From the NCBI GenBank assembly GCA_024509875.1, contig JAMPIV010000584.1:1426001-1490000 (forward strand): a DNA stretch of 64,000 nt, in the 5' to 3' direction. Below the pieces are notes generated by a model that saw only the letters and a list, made by a program, of their open reading frames with translations, was not told the DNA's origin and did no database searches. This DNA is from Oreohelix idahoensis. Its lineage: Eukaryota; Mollusca; Gastropoda; Stylommatophora; Oreohelicidae. Every line of letters starts with the position of its first letter. The first letter of the stretch is position 1. Shown piece after piece: positions 1 through 13,367 of this stretch. The translations under genes were made by a program, and so were the position numbers.

Positions 1-2521
<2,521 letters not shown>

Positions 2522-2937
2522 TTGTCCTTTCTCAACCTTTCTTAAACTTTTTATCCCACAGGAACCCTTGGAAATAATTTTTAAGTCTTAGAGAACCCAT
2601 GTATAACAATTATTATATCTACAGCTCATGGTACGTTAGCGTGATCAGAAAGTTGTTAATATAATAATCCAATCAAAATTTTCAATACTTTTGAGTACAG
2701 AGTGATTTTTTTCTGTAGATCTGTTTATTTGTGACCAACTTATTATCCCACTATTTTTGTGTGGTTTCTCCTCCCCATAAAGGATATCATTTCTAATGCA
2801 AGTCAATAGTGTAGGTTGAAAAAAACTTCAGTTTTTCATTTTTCTAATGTCTGATTTTGTTATGTTATTTTATTTTTTTAATCGTGATCTCTCTTGGAAC
2901 CCCTAGGGCTTCGCGGAACCCCGGTTGAGAAATCCTG
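2522..2937. mobile_element. hAT-like MITE (probable)
   Basis: The ends are imperfect inverted repeats: the left reads about TCCTTTCTCAACC and the right, on the minus strand, CAGGATTTCTCAACCGG. The right end contains the TTCTCAACC...GGAACCCC type of sequence common to non-autonomous hAT elements, and a second GGAACCC block lies inside the left end. There is no transposase. An 8-bp target duplication could not be matched at the flanks, so the boundaries are approximate. Confidence 0.5.
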
Positions 2938-3618
2938 CTTTAGAACATGCGCACACATTTAGTCGTGAGGCTCTAGGCCTCTGACCGTATTTCTCACACA
3001 GAGGCTTGACTATGTTTGCATCTCGATACACTGTGGGAAGGGACACCAAAGATGTATACATTAATGAAAACAGACTCTTAAAACTGTAAAATCGGATGGC
3101 TGAAACTTACTTTCACATCTTTGTGACGCCACGAGGTATTGGTGTTTCTTCTTCTTCTTCTTCTTCTTACACTTTCAGACGTGTACTTGAATGTTTTCAA
3201 AGAAAGCCGTAACCAGTTTTGAGGCTATTTGCATCTCTGTAAAGCATGTCTAGGAATGGTACTGGTGTCAGTCATACGCGCTTTCTCTGTTCCGCATATG
3301 TTGGGCAACTCTGAAGTATTGGTTTAAAATTAATTGAAAAGAAACAGGACAGATTAGGGTAAAATAGAACATAATGTCCCATTTCCTCTGACACCCCAAG
3401 CATCCGGAATATGATTAACTAGCAACAACCCGCCAAAATTGCCAGGTTTTAAATTGTAGTGTGTTGTTTCTGTTACACGCATTACATTGCTGCTTCTTCT
3501 ATAGTCTCGCTTGCTCGCCGTGAATGACGCGATCGTTACGTCCTTTTAGCCATCTTATCATTTTGATTCATAATAAAAAGTCTGCAATACTTTAAATTAA
3601 AATGTTGTCTATGAAGAA
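2938..3618. other. Unassigned DNA with a TTC repeat
   Basis: No gene seen. A short (TTC)n run lies near 3146-3168. The last five bases, AAGAA at 3614-3618, are the left target duplication of the solo LTR that follows. Confidence 0.6.
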
Positions 3619-5150
3619 TGTAGTGGTTTTTGATGTTATTGTATGGTTGCTATGTTACCTAGTGTACTGGATGAGGTCAGCTGTGAAGGCTCCTGAGATA
3701 AAAGTTTATGTGCTACCACTTACGACCTCAAGCAGACCTATTCTACTATAATGAATGTTAGCTACGTTAAAAGTCTAGGGTACTGAAATGTAATGTGTAG
3801 GTAATAAAATACACAGACACACACATGTAAATAATAAGTCTAATATTAATAATAAACTCTATAATACACTGAACTAACTCTGGCTGTTATAGTTTAAGTT
3901 TGAAATTTTTTTAAATTTATTAGTCCTGAACCAATTGTTTCTTTTGGTCAGAAGATATGAAATAATATGTATTTATCAATGAAATGCATATATATATTGC
4001 ATAATCAAATGTAATTTTTGTACATAGGTATATTATTACAATGGTTAATATTAATAATATCTACAATGTCTTGGGAAAAACTAGCACTGGATGTTTAGTT
4101 GGGATGGCGTCATCATGCCCAATCTATGGCTACAAAGTTCAGTGTCCCTGACATATGGACTGATGTTAATGTTTATATAACAAAATTTTATTTCTTTATT
4201 GATGGTGGAAATAGTTTATGAATCTCCAGCAGGCCAGGTTTGCACTTAACTGGCCTGTGACGATGTAGTACAGAATTCTTGTGGCCCACTCCTCTCAGTA
4301 GCTGGAGTAAAATGTTAGGCTGCACTGACACCCGCTTTTGTACTTCTACAAAAGCATCTGGCACAATCGTAGTGCCAGATCAGAAACTCTGAAACAAAAT
4401 TTGTGCCATGTGTCAACACTCTATTTACTGCGCCACTCTTACACACAACACAGCAAAACAACACTACACAGATTGGATCAGATCTCTCTGACCAACTTAG
4501 CACATCTCACCCAGTTGTTATCAAATAGTACCAGTTTCCCAAGACTGCATTGCATCCGAAATATGTTCAATAGTTTCCTCTTCCATTCAATAAGGTGGGT
4601 GATATGTTCCCACTGATCTCAATTATAGATCCGCCTTCCATAGTCTTAGATAGGTTTTCATATATTATTAGTTTGTCTCTAGGCCCTGGACTGCTGCTGG
4701 GGACCTAGAGCAAGCACTCACTTGTCGTAATCATTTTTCATGATATGGCAGTATCAATCACTCAAAATATTAAAATAAACAAGATAAATGCTTTTTCCCT
4801 TACCACAATTCAGAATTGAGAACACAGTTACTTAGTACTAGCAAAACTCAGCTGAGCTGCTGGCTAGATTAGGGCGTCCCACTAATTTTATTTAATTATT
4901 CCTGGAAATCACCTCTAGCAGTAACGTACTGTGTCAATGGACAGTCTTCTATCAAATGGCACAAGTGTGCGTCTCTTTCTCAATAATATGAATGCTTTTG
5001 TCCAATCAGCGGACTTCCCCTCTAACTTTTTCAAATATTCAAACTAAAAGTCAAATTTCAGTCCAGTCTCAGTCTAGTATGTAGTATTTTTTCCAAAATT
5101 ACACTTGTTTTTTGGACTAACTACATGAAAAAAAACTACACAAACCTGCC
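3619..5150 (-). mobile_element. Solo LTR, Gmr1-type family, first part
   Basis: This is the reverse complement of the LTR seen at 24629, 32258 and 47349, clearly more diverged than those three are from each other. It begins TGTAGTGG (the LTR 3' end) and is flanked by AAGAA, found again at 15203-15207 beyond the other end. Neither a primer binding site nor a polypurine tract borders it, so it is a solo LTR left by LTR-LTR recombination. It is cut at 5150 by a later 9.3-kb element and resumes at 14457. Confidence 0.9.
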
Positions 5151-6231
5151 TGATGCGTGATGCCATATGATGATGGATGGTATCCGCATGTCTGGTTTTG
5201 TGTAGTGTGCAGATGTGTTCAGTCAAAACAATGTTCATACAAAAATAACAGGGCAATCCACATAGGACGTCAGTAAACTCACGACGTATAAAGTCAATGA
5301 TTCTTGAAACAGCCGTTGACGTTTTTCTTCATTATTTATTGTGGACGCCACAGTGACAAAATGGTTACGCGAATATGTAGACACATCAAACAGTCATTAT
5401 CACAGCAACATTCAATACAGCAATAGACGGTAGACAGCATTACAATGATGAGTCAGATGCATGTTATATTTCAAAGTGCTGTAAATGTAGTCAGGTGAAA
5501 AACTCCATCCCTTTCTATAACAGCCAGGAGATAACCAGATGTATGAGATCAGTTCACTCTCCTTAGTTTGACTTCAGCAAGACAGACACGTCTGCCGAAG
5601 TATAAATAATGTCCTCAAAAATATCCTCTAGATAATAAAGGTTTTCCAAACCTAGTTCATTTAACAAAGTAGCAAGTAATGGTCCTTGGAACCTGCATCA
5701 ACCGATGCAGCACAATACAGCGACATGTGAGCTAGGAAAACATCTCGTGACGACGACTTTCGAAGACAGGCTATGAACCAGAAATCGTTCACGACCAAAA
5801 ATCGATAGAGTTAATGAAAATGTTAATTTACCTTGCCTTCCGGAAATACACAGAAATATTATGCCTCCCGGCATGTGCAAATACACTAGAGGTATTATCC
5901 CGAATAAACGAAATATCCATAAGAGGACTCTCACATTCCTGACAGAACAAAAAAATAGCGGAGATCCCCTCTTCAACGAGGCATCTCTTTCGCCATTCCA
6001 AATCGCTCACTCCACTAGTGGTGGGCGGAAACCGATCGACCAAGAAGCAAGACAAGTCATGCGCAGTCCAGCGCAAAAAGACCACAGCTCAAACTTAACT
6101 GCATTCGATACCAACGCGAGAAGACAAATGCTTACCGAGAAAAGTGACTATAAATTTCAAGCAGTTGTTGCCCTTGCGTTATAAAATAGATATTGAAACA
6201 AAACGATGTTGCGAGAATTTATCACGCAACA
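5151..6231 (-). repeat. 3' LTR of the 9.3-kb element
   Basis: The repeat runs from TGATGCGTGAT to ATCACGCAACA; the two ends are inverted repeats matching at 10 of 11 bases. It is nearly identical to 13368-14451. Open frames of 85-107 codons inside it occur in both LTRs only because the LTRs are copies, and none shows a domain. Confidence 0.96.
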
Positions 6232-6248
6232 TATCACCACCTCCTCCC
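6232..6248 (-). promoter_or_regulatory. Polypurine tract of the 9.3-kb element
   Basis: On the minus strand the bases next to the 3' LTR read GGGAGGAGGTGGTGATA, a purine-rich stretch in the right place to prime plus-strand DNA synthesis. Confidence 0.75.
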
Positions 6249-6997
6249 GATAAAAAAAAAATGTGGAACATATTTTTTTTTTCAATATCAAAGAGCATGC
6301 GATAAGCGGCTCAAAACGCACGAATTATGCGCTGATAATTAACTAAATTGCCAAACAATAGGCTAATTATAGAGTGTCTGGTGAGGATATACCTCAACAG
6401 AAAAATAAATATGTCTCAAAAAATATTCACATCGGGGAGGTGTCACCAACACACATCACGTTAGCATGTAAACACAATATACGTATGCAAGTTACTATAA
6501 TCATCATTAAACAGCATACTCTAATATTGTCTTTAAAAATGGATGTACAAATCTGATAGGAAAATTTAAATAGTACATTCTTTGACATGTAATGACATAA
6601 GTACATAGTAAAGTTAAACTACATGACGATCCAGGACATATGCTCTGGTATTCCGAGGGTAAGTACACAATCTAGAACTCGTCATGCTTGATACTAGTAA
6701 GGTAAGTCCTCAGCTCAACAATGACATTCTGAGAAAGTACAAGCAATATAATGCTAATTAATAACTAATATGCTTCATAAGGTACAATACATTATTAATA
6801 ATTGTGGCTGTTTAGTAAACTAACGGCCCTTATATTAACTACTCAGTCCTCCTCTATCATCTTAAAAAACGAACAGAAGAAGATGACAACAAAGCACGAT
6901 AGTGTGTACATATAAAGTAAGTACAGATGTGCTAATCTATTGTAGAAATATAGGTGTGTTATTACTCTGTAATATATGGAAATATAGGACAGAAGTA
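6249..6997 (-). other. 3' noncoding region of the 9.3-kb element
   Basis: About 750 bases between the RNase H stop and the polypurine tract hold no frame with a recognisable domain. In particular, there is no envelope-like protein. Confidence 0.6.
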
Positions 6998-8530
6998 TTA
7001 GTTGGAGTCATGTGGGCATCTAGACAAAATGTCAGCCATCACATTATCCGCACCACGGATAGCTCGTACCGTGAAGTGAAAAGGTTGAAGAGCTATAGCA
7101 TATCGAGTGGATCTCGAACTCTTCAAATTCTTAGTCTGAATAGCTGTAAGAGCTTTCTGATCAGTCTCTAGAATGAAATGTGCGCCCAGGAGGAATCTTT
7201 GTAGTTTTAGAATTGACCAAACCATCGCTAACAACTCACGGTCTAAAACCGAGTAGTTCCTCTCTGCCGCATTTAGTTTTCTAGAAATGTACATAACAGG
7301 ATGCAGAGTATTTGCATATTCTTGCATCAGTGCTGCTCCAATCCCAGTGGATGAAGCATCACTCCGAAGAACAAAAGTCCTATCAAGAGTAGGTAATCTT
7401 AAGATGGGAGGAGAAGAAAATATATTCTTGATTTGGTCTAGTGAAGATTGGCATTCTTCAGACCAACGGACCAGATTAGGCGAACCATTCTTCAACAATG
7501 TTGAGAGAGGTGCCATGATCGAAGATAAATTTGGAATAAATCTCCCATAAAATTGAATTAAACCTAAGAGACTCCTAACTTGTTTCTTCGTTTTAGGAAC
7601 AGAGATGTTCAGTATTTTGGAAGTATTGTGGTCTTCTGTCTTCAAGAGACCATGACCAACACGATGACCCAGGAAAGAGATTTCACCAAAACCAACAAAA
7701 CCTTTAGAAGGTTTCGCTGTCAAATTATTCTCACGTAGAGTGGACAGTAAGTCATATAACCCTAAATAGTGATCTTCCCAGGTATCACTGAAGAGACAGA
7801 TGTCATCTAAGTATGCGATGACATCCGAACGATGTGACAGAATTCGACGCATCATGCGAACGAAAGTGGCAGGGGCGTTCATGAGACCAAAAGGCATAAC
7901 ATTCCATTGAAATAGACCCCTAGGTGTAGAAAAAGCAGTAAGAGGTTTGGCATGCTCTGCTAAAGGCACTTGCCAATAACCTTTAGACAAGTCAAGTTTA
8001 GTGAAGAATCTAGAATTAGAAAGTCTAATCAGTAGATCTTCTAACAAAGGCATCGGTTCAGCGTCGAACTTTGTGACCTGATTCAATTTGCGATAATCAA
8101 CACAAATTCGTATGTTCTTATCCTTCTTCCGGACAATAACCATGGAAGAAGAATATGGTGAAGTCGATGGTTCAATTATATTTAATTGAATCATTTCATC
8201 CAATTCCTTTTCCACTTGCGACTGAAAGTGTATAGGAATAGGATACGGCCTAACCCTAATTGGATTATTGTCGGTAAGAATTATGTCATGTTCTATGACA
8301 TCTTTGTGTCCAGGAATGTCAGTGAGAACATCCTGAAATGTTTGTAACATCGACGAGACTTGTCGATGTTCGTCACCAGAAAGATTAGGAGAAACAGAAA
8401 CGTTTTTCCAAGATTCCGTGGAATGTAATGGAACCACTGGAAGGGGGAAGGTTGACATCAGAGAAGGTAGCTTCCTCATCCTGAATGACAGACAGGGATG
8501 AATAATGACCGTGAGGTGCAGGAGCATCAT
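6998..8530 (-). CDS. Reverse transcriptase-RNase H of the 9.3-kb element
   Basis: This 510-codon frame supplies the RNA- and DNA-dependent polymerase and RNase H used to make element cDNA. RT blocks in order are CVDYRKLNQVT, FTKLDLSKGYWQVPL, MPFGLMNAPATF and the catalytic YLDD at about residue 239. The RNase H part shows its acidic residues in LRSDASSTGIGAAL, DRELLAMVW, LETDQKALT and a C-terminal DNVMADILSR. It overlaps the integrase frame by about 146 bases and lies in the +1 frame relative to it, so true coding probably begins within the overlap and the first residues given by the open frame are not real. Domains look intact; expression would need a frame change. Confidence 0.92.
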   Translation of the reverse strand: MMLLHLTVIIHPCLSFRMRKLPSLMSTFPLPVVPLHSTESWKNVSVSPNLSGDEHRQVSSMLQTFQDVLTDIPGHKDVIEHDIILTDNNPIRVRPYPIPIHFQSQVEKELDEMIQLNIIEPSTSPYSSSMVIVRKKDKNIRICVDYRKLNQVTKFDAEPMPLLEDLLIRLSNSRFFTKLDLSKGYWQVPLAEHAKPLTAFSTPRGLFQWNVMPFGLMNAPATFVRMMRRILSHRSDVIAYLDDICLFSDTWEDHYLGLYDLLSTLRENNLTAKPSKGFVGFGEISFLGHRVGHGLLKTEDHNTSKILNISVPKTKKQVRSLLGLIQFYGRFIPNLSSIMAPLSTLLKNGSPNLVRWSEECQSSLDQIKNIFSSPPILRLPTLDRTFVLRSDASSTGIGAALMQEYANTLHPVMYISRKLNAAERNYSVLDRELLAMVWSILKLQRFLLGAHFILETDQKALTAIQTKNLKSSRSTRYAIALQPFHFTVRAIRGADNVMADILSRCPHDSN

Positions 8531-10055
8531 CCGTTGCCTGGAAAATAGGCAGCAAATAGTCCGGACGTTCGTGAAATTCCGAAAGCATGTTTATGTGGAA
8601 AGTTTTATGCTTTCCATCAATATCGACCACATAGTCAACATCGGAAATCCGAGAGACTATTGCATACGGACCTTTCCATGCAATAAGAAGTCTATTTTCC
8701 CTACTGGGGAGTAGGACGAATGCTTTGTCACCTGGACAAAGTTGTCGTAGACATCTATTCTTGTTAGCAAACTGTCTTGCCTTCTCTTTAGCAATTTCTG
8801 ATGAAGCAGTTGCTAGCTTACATGCCTCAATGATCTTTTGTCTAAGAGCAATGACATACTCATATGAGGATTGAGTTTCATCGCTAATATCATCGGCAGT
8901 GATGAGATCGTGTAATAAAGACATAGGGCCGCGTGGACGCGCGCCAAAGACAAGTTCGAAGGGAGAAAATCCTGTGTGTTCATTAGGGACTTCTCTATAG
9001 GCAAAGAGAGCCGCGGGTAAAACCCCGTCCCAATCTTGAGGATGATCTTCAGTTATCTTACCAAGCAAAGTCTTGAGCGTTCTATTCAGACGCTCAACTA
9101 ACCCATTAGACATAGGATGGTAGATACTACTGAGAGATCGTTCAATATGTAAGGTAGACATTACCTGTGACATAGTGTCAGATATGAGTTGAGTGCCATG
9201 GTCTGACAATATTTCTCTGGGGAACCCCAAGCGAGAAAATATGAACCAAAGAGCATCTGCGATATCTGTAGTAGATATGCTCTTAAGAGGAATAGCCTCT
9301 GGCCAACGTGTGCACATATCGACACATGTAAGGATAAACTGATGTCCTCTGGCCGACTTGACCTTAAAAGGGCCAATAATATCTATGGCCATTTTCTGAA
9401 ACGGCCGAATAGGAATGTCAGCAGCCTGGATAGGCGCAGCATGTCGTGGTCCTCTAGATTTGACCTCCTGACATACCTTGCATGATCGGCAGCAAATACG
9501 AATGTCCTTATTGACAAAAGGCCAAAAGAAAGCCGCAAGGACTCTCGACTTCGTACGGGCAAAACCCATATGTCCAGCACATTGCGAGTCATGAGCATGT
9601 TGTAATATTTGGACTCTCATGCTCTTGGGAACAAGAATTTGCGAATGTGCCGACGTAGTCGAATCTTGTACCATACGTACAAGTACGCCGTTTCTCATTG
9701 CAATCCAAGATTTTCTATTTGTATCCTGATTCGGATCACCTTTCTTCGCAAGAACGAAGAATTTTTTTAAAGAAGGATCTTCTTCTTGCAATTTTATGAA
9801 AGAGTCACGAGTGATTACTAAGTGACTATCTTGGATATCAACTTCATTATCACTATTCAGTGAAGTTTCGGGTGTTTGTAGAGCTTGTGCTCTTGTAACT
9901 ACTGCATTTGTAGCTTGCATGTTATTATCTTCCCAAGCAGCAATCTGCTGTGGGGTACACTCCCTAACTCCGTGAATACGACCAATAATAAGGTCCGCAA
10001 TAGGATTAGGTAAGAGGACAAGCATGCACATCTCCAGTAAAGAAAGGAGTGGCAA
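8385..10055 (-). CDS. Integrase of the 9.3-kb element
   Basis: This 556-codon frame inserts element cDNA into the genome. An N-terminal HHCC zinc-binding region uses about H155, H162, C192 and C195. The DDE core has D225 (MAIDIIGPF), D285 (LSDHGTQ, where most relatives have DNG or DRG) and E321 (GLVERLN), with exactly 35 residues between the second D and E. A GPY/F-like module (AWKGPYAIVSRI) follows, then a linker into the RT frame. The first 14 or so codons overlap the end of protease in another frame, so the open-frame start is not the biological one. Integrase lies 5' of RT, the Gmr1-like order. Confidence 0.93.
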   Translation of the reverse strand: MPLLSLLEMCMLVLLPNPIADLIIGRIHGVRECTPQQIAAWEDNNMQATNAVVTRAQALQTPETSLNSDNEVDIQDSHLVITRDSFIKLQEEDPSLKKFFVLAKKGDPNQDTNRKSWIAMRNGVLVRMVQDSTTSAHSQILVPKSMRVQILQHAHDSQCAGHMGFARTKSRVLAAFFWPFVNKDIRICCRSCKVCQEVKSRGPRHAAPIQAADIPIRPFQKMAIDIIGPFKVKSARGHQFILTCVDMCTRWPEAIPLKSISTTDIADALWFIFSRLGFPREILSDHGTQLISDTMSQVMSTLHIERSLSSIYHPMSNGLVERLNRTLKTLLGKITEDHPQDWDGVLPAALFAYREVPNEHTGFSPFELVFGARPRGPMSLLHDLITADDISDETQSSYEYVIALRQKIIEACKLATASSEIAKEKARQFANKNRCLRQLCPGDKAFVLLPSRENRLLIAWKGPYAIVSRISDVDYVVDIDGKHKTFHINMLSEFHERPDYLLPIFQATDDAPAPHGHYSSLSVIQDEEATFSDVNLPPSSGSITFHGILEKRFCFS

Positions 10056-10296
10056 TGCGAATTACAGCAGTAGGATATTTTTCTAGAGTGCCGCCAAATG
10101 TGACACATTTAATAACCCTTCCTGTAGCACAAGATGGATCTACAAGCGATTGTCTAACACCAATAGTGGTGCATCCGGAATCGAAAAGTAGTGAGACCGG
10201 AGTATCATTAACAAGACCCTTATGTAGGATTAAAGAACCCCTCCCGTCATGCGCAACAGCAGCAGGAAGAGCGGGAAGTGGGTGACCACAACTCAA
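10006..10296 (-). CDS. Aspartic protease of the 9.3-kb element
   Basis: This is a retropepsin-type domain that would cleave Gag-Pol. The active-site signature is LLFDSGCTTIGV (DSG rather than the DTG of the two other families here), preceded by a short beta-hairpin-like VNDTPVSL. It continues the gag tail in the same direction and is out of frame with both the second gag frame and integrase; a single-base shift separates it from the integrase frame around 10030. Confidence 0.85.
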   Translation of the reverse strand: MSCGHPLPALPAAVAHDGRGSLILHKGLVNDTPVSLLFDSGCTTIGVRQSLVDPSCATGRVIKCVTFGGTLEKYPTAVIRIATPFFTGDVHACPLT

Positions 10297-10301
10297 AGTA
10301 G

Positions 10302-11126
10302 TTATGGTACCCGGTTCGAATAAAGTACTGCATTGGGGGCATTTGTTTGCTCTCTCAAAGTCAAAAGCTGAACCAGTGACAGCGTCAAAGTTTTTACTAT
10401 CAACAACATGATTACAGGCTCCCTCAGTTTCCTGTTGTACAGCATTAGCCTGCTGATATCTCTTTTTTTTGTGTTGAGATCTACCCCGACTATTATTACC
10501 TCTGAAGTTATCAAAGTTATTATTATCTCTGCAGTTATTATTGTCTTTATTGTAATTGTTATCCTGGTTCGAATTCCAGTTTCCACGATTACTATCATGT
10601 TCACATTGATGCGAACATCTATTTGTTTGGTTCTGAGGTCTTCGGCAGGAATAACCTCTATTACCATATCCTCTTTTGAAATGCCTATAATTATTAGGGT
10701 GATAGTAACGAGTACTATCAGGTTGTCTCCAATTCTTCGAAGATGAATCACCATGAAATTGGTTTCCATGATTTTGACAGAAATTACCGCTACTCTTCTA
10801 TCAAAATTTTGTTGGAATCTACGAGCAAAGTTTTGGCCATACGGAGCTGCCGAAGCAACTGGTAAACCTTCTTTCACCTTAGAGTTACCCATGGTTATGT
10901 GTGGGTGCGCAGTTACGTATTGGCAACAGAAATCTTCCATTTCTTTTATTGTTTTAGGTTTACGTTCATGAAGGAAAGCAAGGAAAGACTCATTGACAGA
11001 CGACATGACTTTGTCTCTAAGTATTAAGTCCATAAGTCCTTCATAAGTTTTTTCCGTCTTAGATAGTTCAACCCATCGTGAAAGTAATGCGTATTCTTGC
11101 AATAAACTCGGAGAATTCAACTCCAT
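10302..11126 (-). pseudogene. Gag, C-terminal part (frame-broken)
   Basis: The first third of this frame (residues such as SRWVELSKTEKTYEGL) aligns with the capsid-like middle of Gag in the 27.8-kb element. The later Ile/Thr-rich part appears to be off frame: another frame of the same DNA gives an Asn/Arg/Gly-rich basic tail running into the protease, with a CPQC pair near its end. At least two frame changes therefore lie within gag, near 11110 and 10790. Confidence 0.7.
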
Positions 11127-11934
11127 TTTCAGGTAACATGTTTTTAAATTGTAGACGATAGCCGTCTTCGTTAAGCTGATATTTCTTTAACAAAGCGGCC
11201 CTGACAACCTCATAATTGTTCTTGTCAGGTTCATCCACCATATTTAATATACTTAGAGCTTTACCGGTCAGTATCCCTGATAACTGATAAACATATTTTG
11301 CTTTGTCTATGTTATGAGCTGTACATGCTTGTTCAAATCTGTCCAGATAGAACATTATGTCATCGCTGGAAGGACTAAATGTTGGTAACTTAATCTTAAA
11401 AGTATCATTATTAGCCTTACCAGAAGATGAACCCTTGTTTGAATCATTACCATTACTCATGCTCGTCAATTTCAATTTTTCCAACTCTAAAGCTAAGACC
11501 TTTTCTTCATGTTCCATTTTTGCTTTCTCTTTCCTCTCATCAGACTCTCTCTGTAATCTTCTTTCCTCAGCCTGAGCCTCTTTTTGAAGTCTTTCATTTT
11601 CAGCTTCTTTTTCAAGTCTTTTATTTTCAGCCTCTTTTTCAAGTCTTTTATTCTCAGCCTCTTTTTGAAGTCTTTCAGCTTCTAGCTGTAGCTGGAGGTT
11701 TCTTTCCTCAGCTTCTGATTCCCTTTTTTGTTTTTCCATTTCCATTTGGAATCTCTTTTCATCCACCTGCATCTGCAGTTTCTTTTGTTCAGCTTCCATA
11801 TGCAGTTTCTTTTGTTCAGCTTCCATTGCTTTATCATATCGAGCAGTTGCAAATTCTTCTAACTTATCACCAGTCTTGCCAAGCAATTTACCCTGCTCAA
11901 TAAAGTGCTCAAATGTAGACATGTTGTCTAACAT
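11068..11934 (-). CDS. Gag, N-terminal part of the 9.3-kb element
   Basis: This 288-codon frame encodes the structural polyprotein. Residues 35-150 are a strongly charged helix rich in Glu, Lys, Arg and Gln built of short repeats such as KRLEKEAEN, predicting a long coiled coil. It continues into a capsid-like region (FKIKLPTFSPSSDDIMFYLDRFE). The frame runs off at 11068, and the continuation lies +1 in the next frame. The start ATG at 11934 follows a leader of about 1.4 kb; a second in-frame ATG (residue 5) is also possible. Confidence 0.85.
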   Translation of the reverse strand: MLDNMSTFEHFIEQGKLLGKTGDKLEEFATARYDKAMEAEQKKLHMEAEQKKLQMQVDEKRFQMEMEKQKRESEAEERNLQLQLEAERLQKEAENKRLEKEAENKRLEKEAENERLQKEAQAEERRLQRESDERKEKAKMEHEEKVLALELEKLKLTSMSNGNDSNKGSSSGKANNDTFKIKLPTFSPSSDDIMFYLDRFEQACTAHNIDKAKYVYQLSGILTGKALSILNMVDEPDKNNYEVVRAALLKKYQLNEDGYRLQFKNMLPENGVEFSEFIARIRITFTMG

Positions 11935-13347
11935 ATGAGTCCAAAACCTGAAATAATTAACTAATTTATTTCAAACCTAAGTGTAACAAGTCTTTATTAA
12001 GCACTTGTATATTCACATCACCTTATATTATCCCAGTCTCTGTGGGAAACAAGTCTCCAATCAAAGAACTTGTATATGAAATACCAACAATCAATTCTTG
12101 ATCATAAGTGCACTTCTCATTCAATAGTGCACGACACTATTCATCATTCATTTATCATCAGTGTAGTAGTAACAGTGCATTAGCATAGCCCATTAAATAA
12201 TTACTATAACTGTAAACAATGACTATGTAAACACATGCAGAATGTAAACATTGAAAATGTAAACAATACAAACAATGTAAACAATAACAATGTAAACAAT
12301 AACAAAGATCAGCAACAATACAAAAACGTTCGCAGAAAACAACTAAAAATAAAGCAGAAATTAATGAAATATCACAAAAAATGTGACGATATCTGCGATA
12401 GAATTAAACAAAATACATGACACCACAGTGTATAAACAAAAATGTTGTATGAAACTAAATTATAGACAAGAGTAGGCTAACAAATACAAACAAATCAAAA
12501 CAAAACTAAAGAATGCGAAATAATAACGAAAACAATATTAAAACATGTCATCACAGCTAACATAAATAGCAACAGAAGTCGCTTAGCAAATTCCAGTATT
12601 GGAAATTTGCAAACCTTACAGAAAACGCTCACAATAGACGACCTCTATGACGTGGCATAATCTAACGGAGACACCACCCAACCGAGAACCCGCTGAAATA
12701 TAAACATATAAATATACGAATAACATATAAACATATAACATATAGAATGAGATGATACACAGAAGACTCAGCAGAAGTATAAGGGCACAGTTTACATACA
12801 AACAGGCCACTTAACTTATAGGCTTCCAATCGTAGAACAGCAGAAAAAACGGATGTCAATCAACGTCCTAAAGAGCGAAGCTCCAACGATGATGGCACAT
12901 CTGAACTGTTTCCACTGCTAACACGATGGTACAAGAGCTTCTGAAATACTGTGTGTTGAGTTGTTTCGGCACTTGACCTTCTAATCCAAAAGTAAGTTGA
13001 TGGAAATCGGTACTTGGCCTTCTTCAGAAAACAACCCGTTTCAACCGGCACTTGACCTCCACAAAAACGACAGCACTGGAACCTTGACAGCAGCAACTTG
13101 CTTGACTTGCGTAAAAGATAACAGCAGTCCGAGTTATCCGGCAACATGTAACAACGCCGGGTACTGTCAAATTCTTGTTTCCGTCAAAAAATTGAAATTT
13201 TGACTTTTACCGGGCAACGCCGAGTACTTTGAAAATTTTGAAGATGTTGACTGTATTGAAGAATGTTAATTTCTTGAAGGATGCTGATGAATTCTTGTTG
13301 AAAATGAAGTGGGTAAGGGACCCCGTGTTTGCTGGTACCAGAATCAA
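11935..13347 (-). other. 5' leader of the 9.3-kb element
   Basis: This untranslated region lies between primer-binding site and gag. It holds a run of AATGTAAAC-type repeats (12238-12310) and, nearer the primer site, at least three spaced copies of a CGGYACTTGRCCTYC motif (about 12969, 13011 and 13062, plus-strand reading). No supported ORF. Confidence 0.75.
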
Positions 13348-13365
13348 ACCAGCTTATGGCCACCA
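13348..13365 (-). promoter_or_regulatory. Primer binding site candidate of the 9.3-kb element
   Basis: Two bases inside the 5' LTR, the minus strand reads TGGTGGCCATAAGCTGGT, which starts with the TGG expected opposite a tRNA CCA end. The tRNA is not identified. It clearly differs from the TGGGGTC-type sites of the other families in this window. Confidence 0.6.
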
Positions 13366-13367
13366 AA

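Noticed and set aside
5698..6184. Frames of 85-107 codons repeated at 13918-14404, looking like a conserved gene pair
   Set aside because: The two places are the LTRs of one element, so identity is by descent and no domain is seen.
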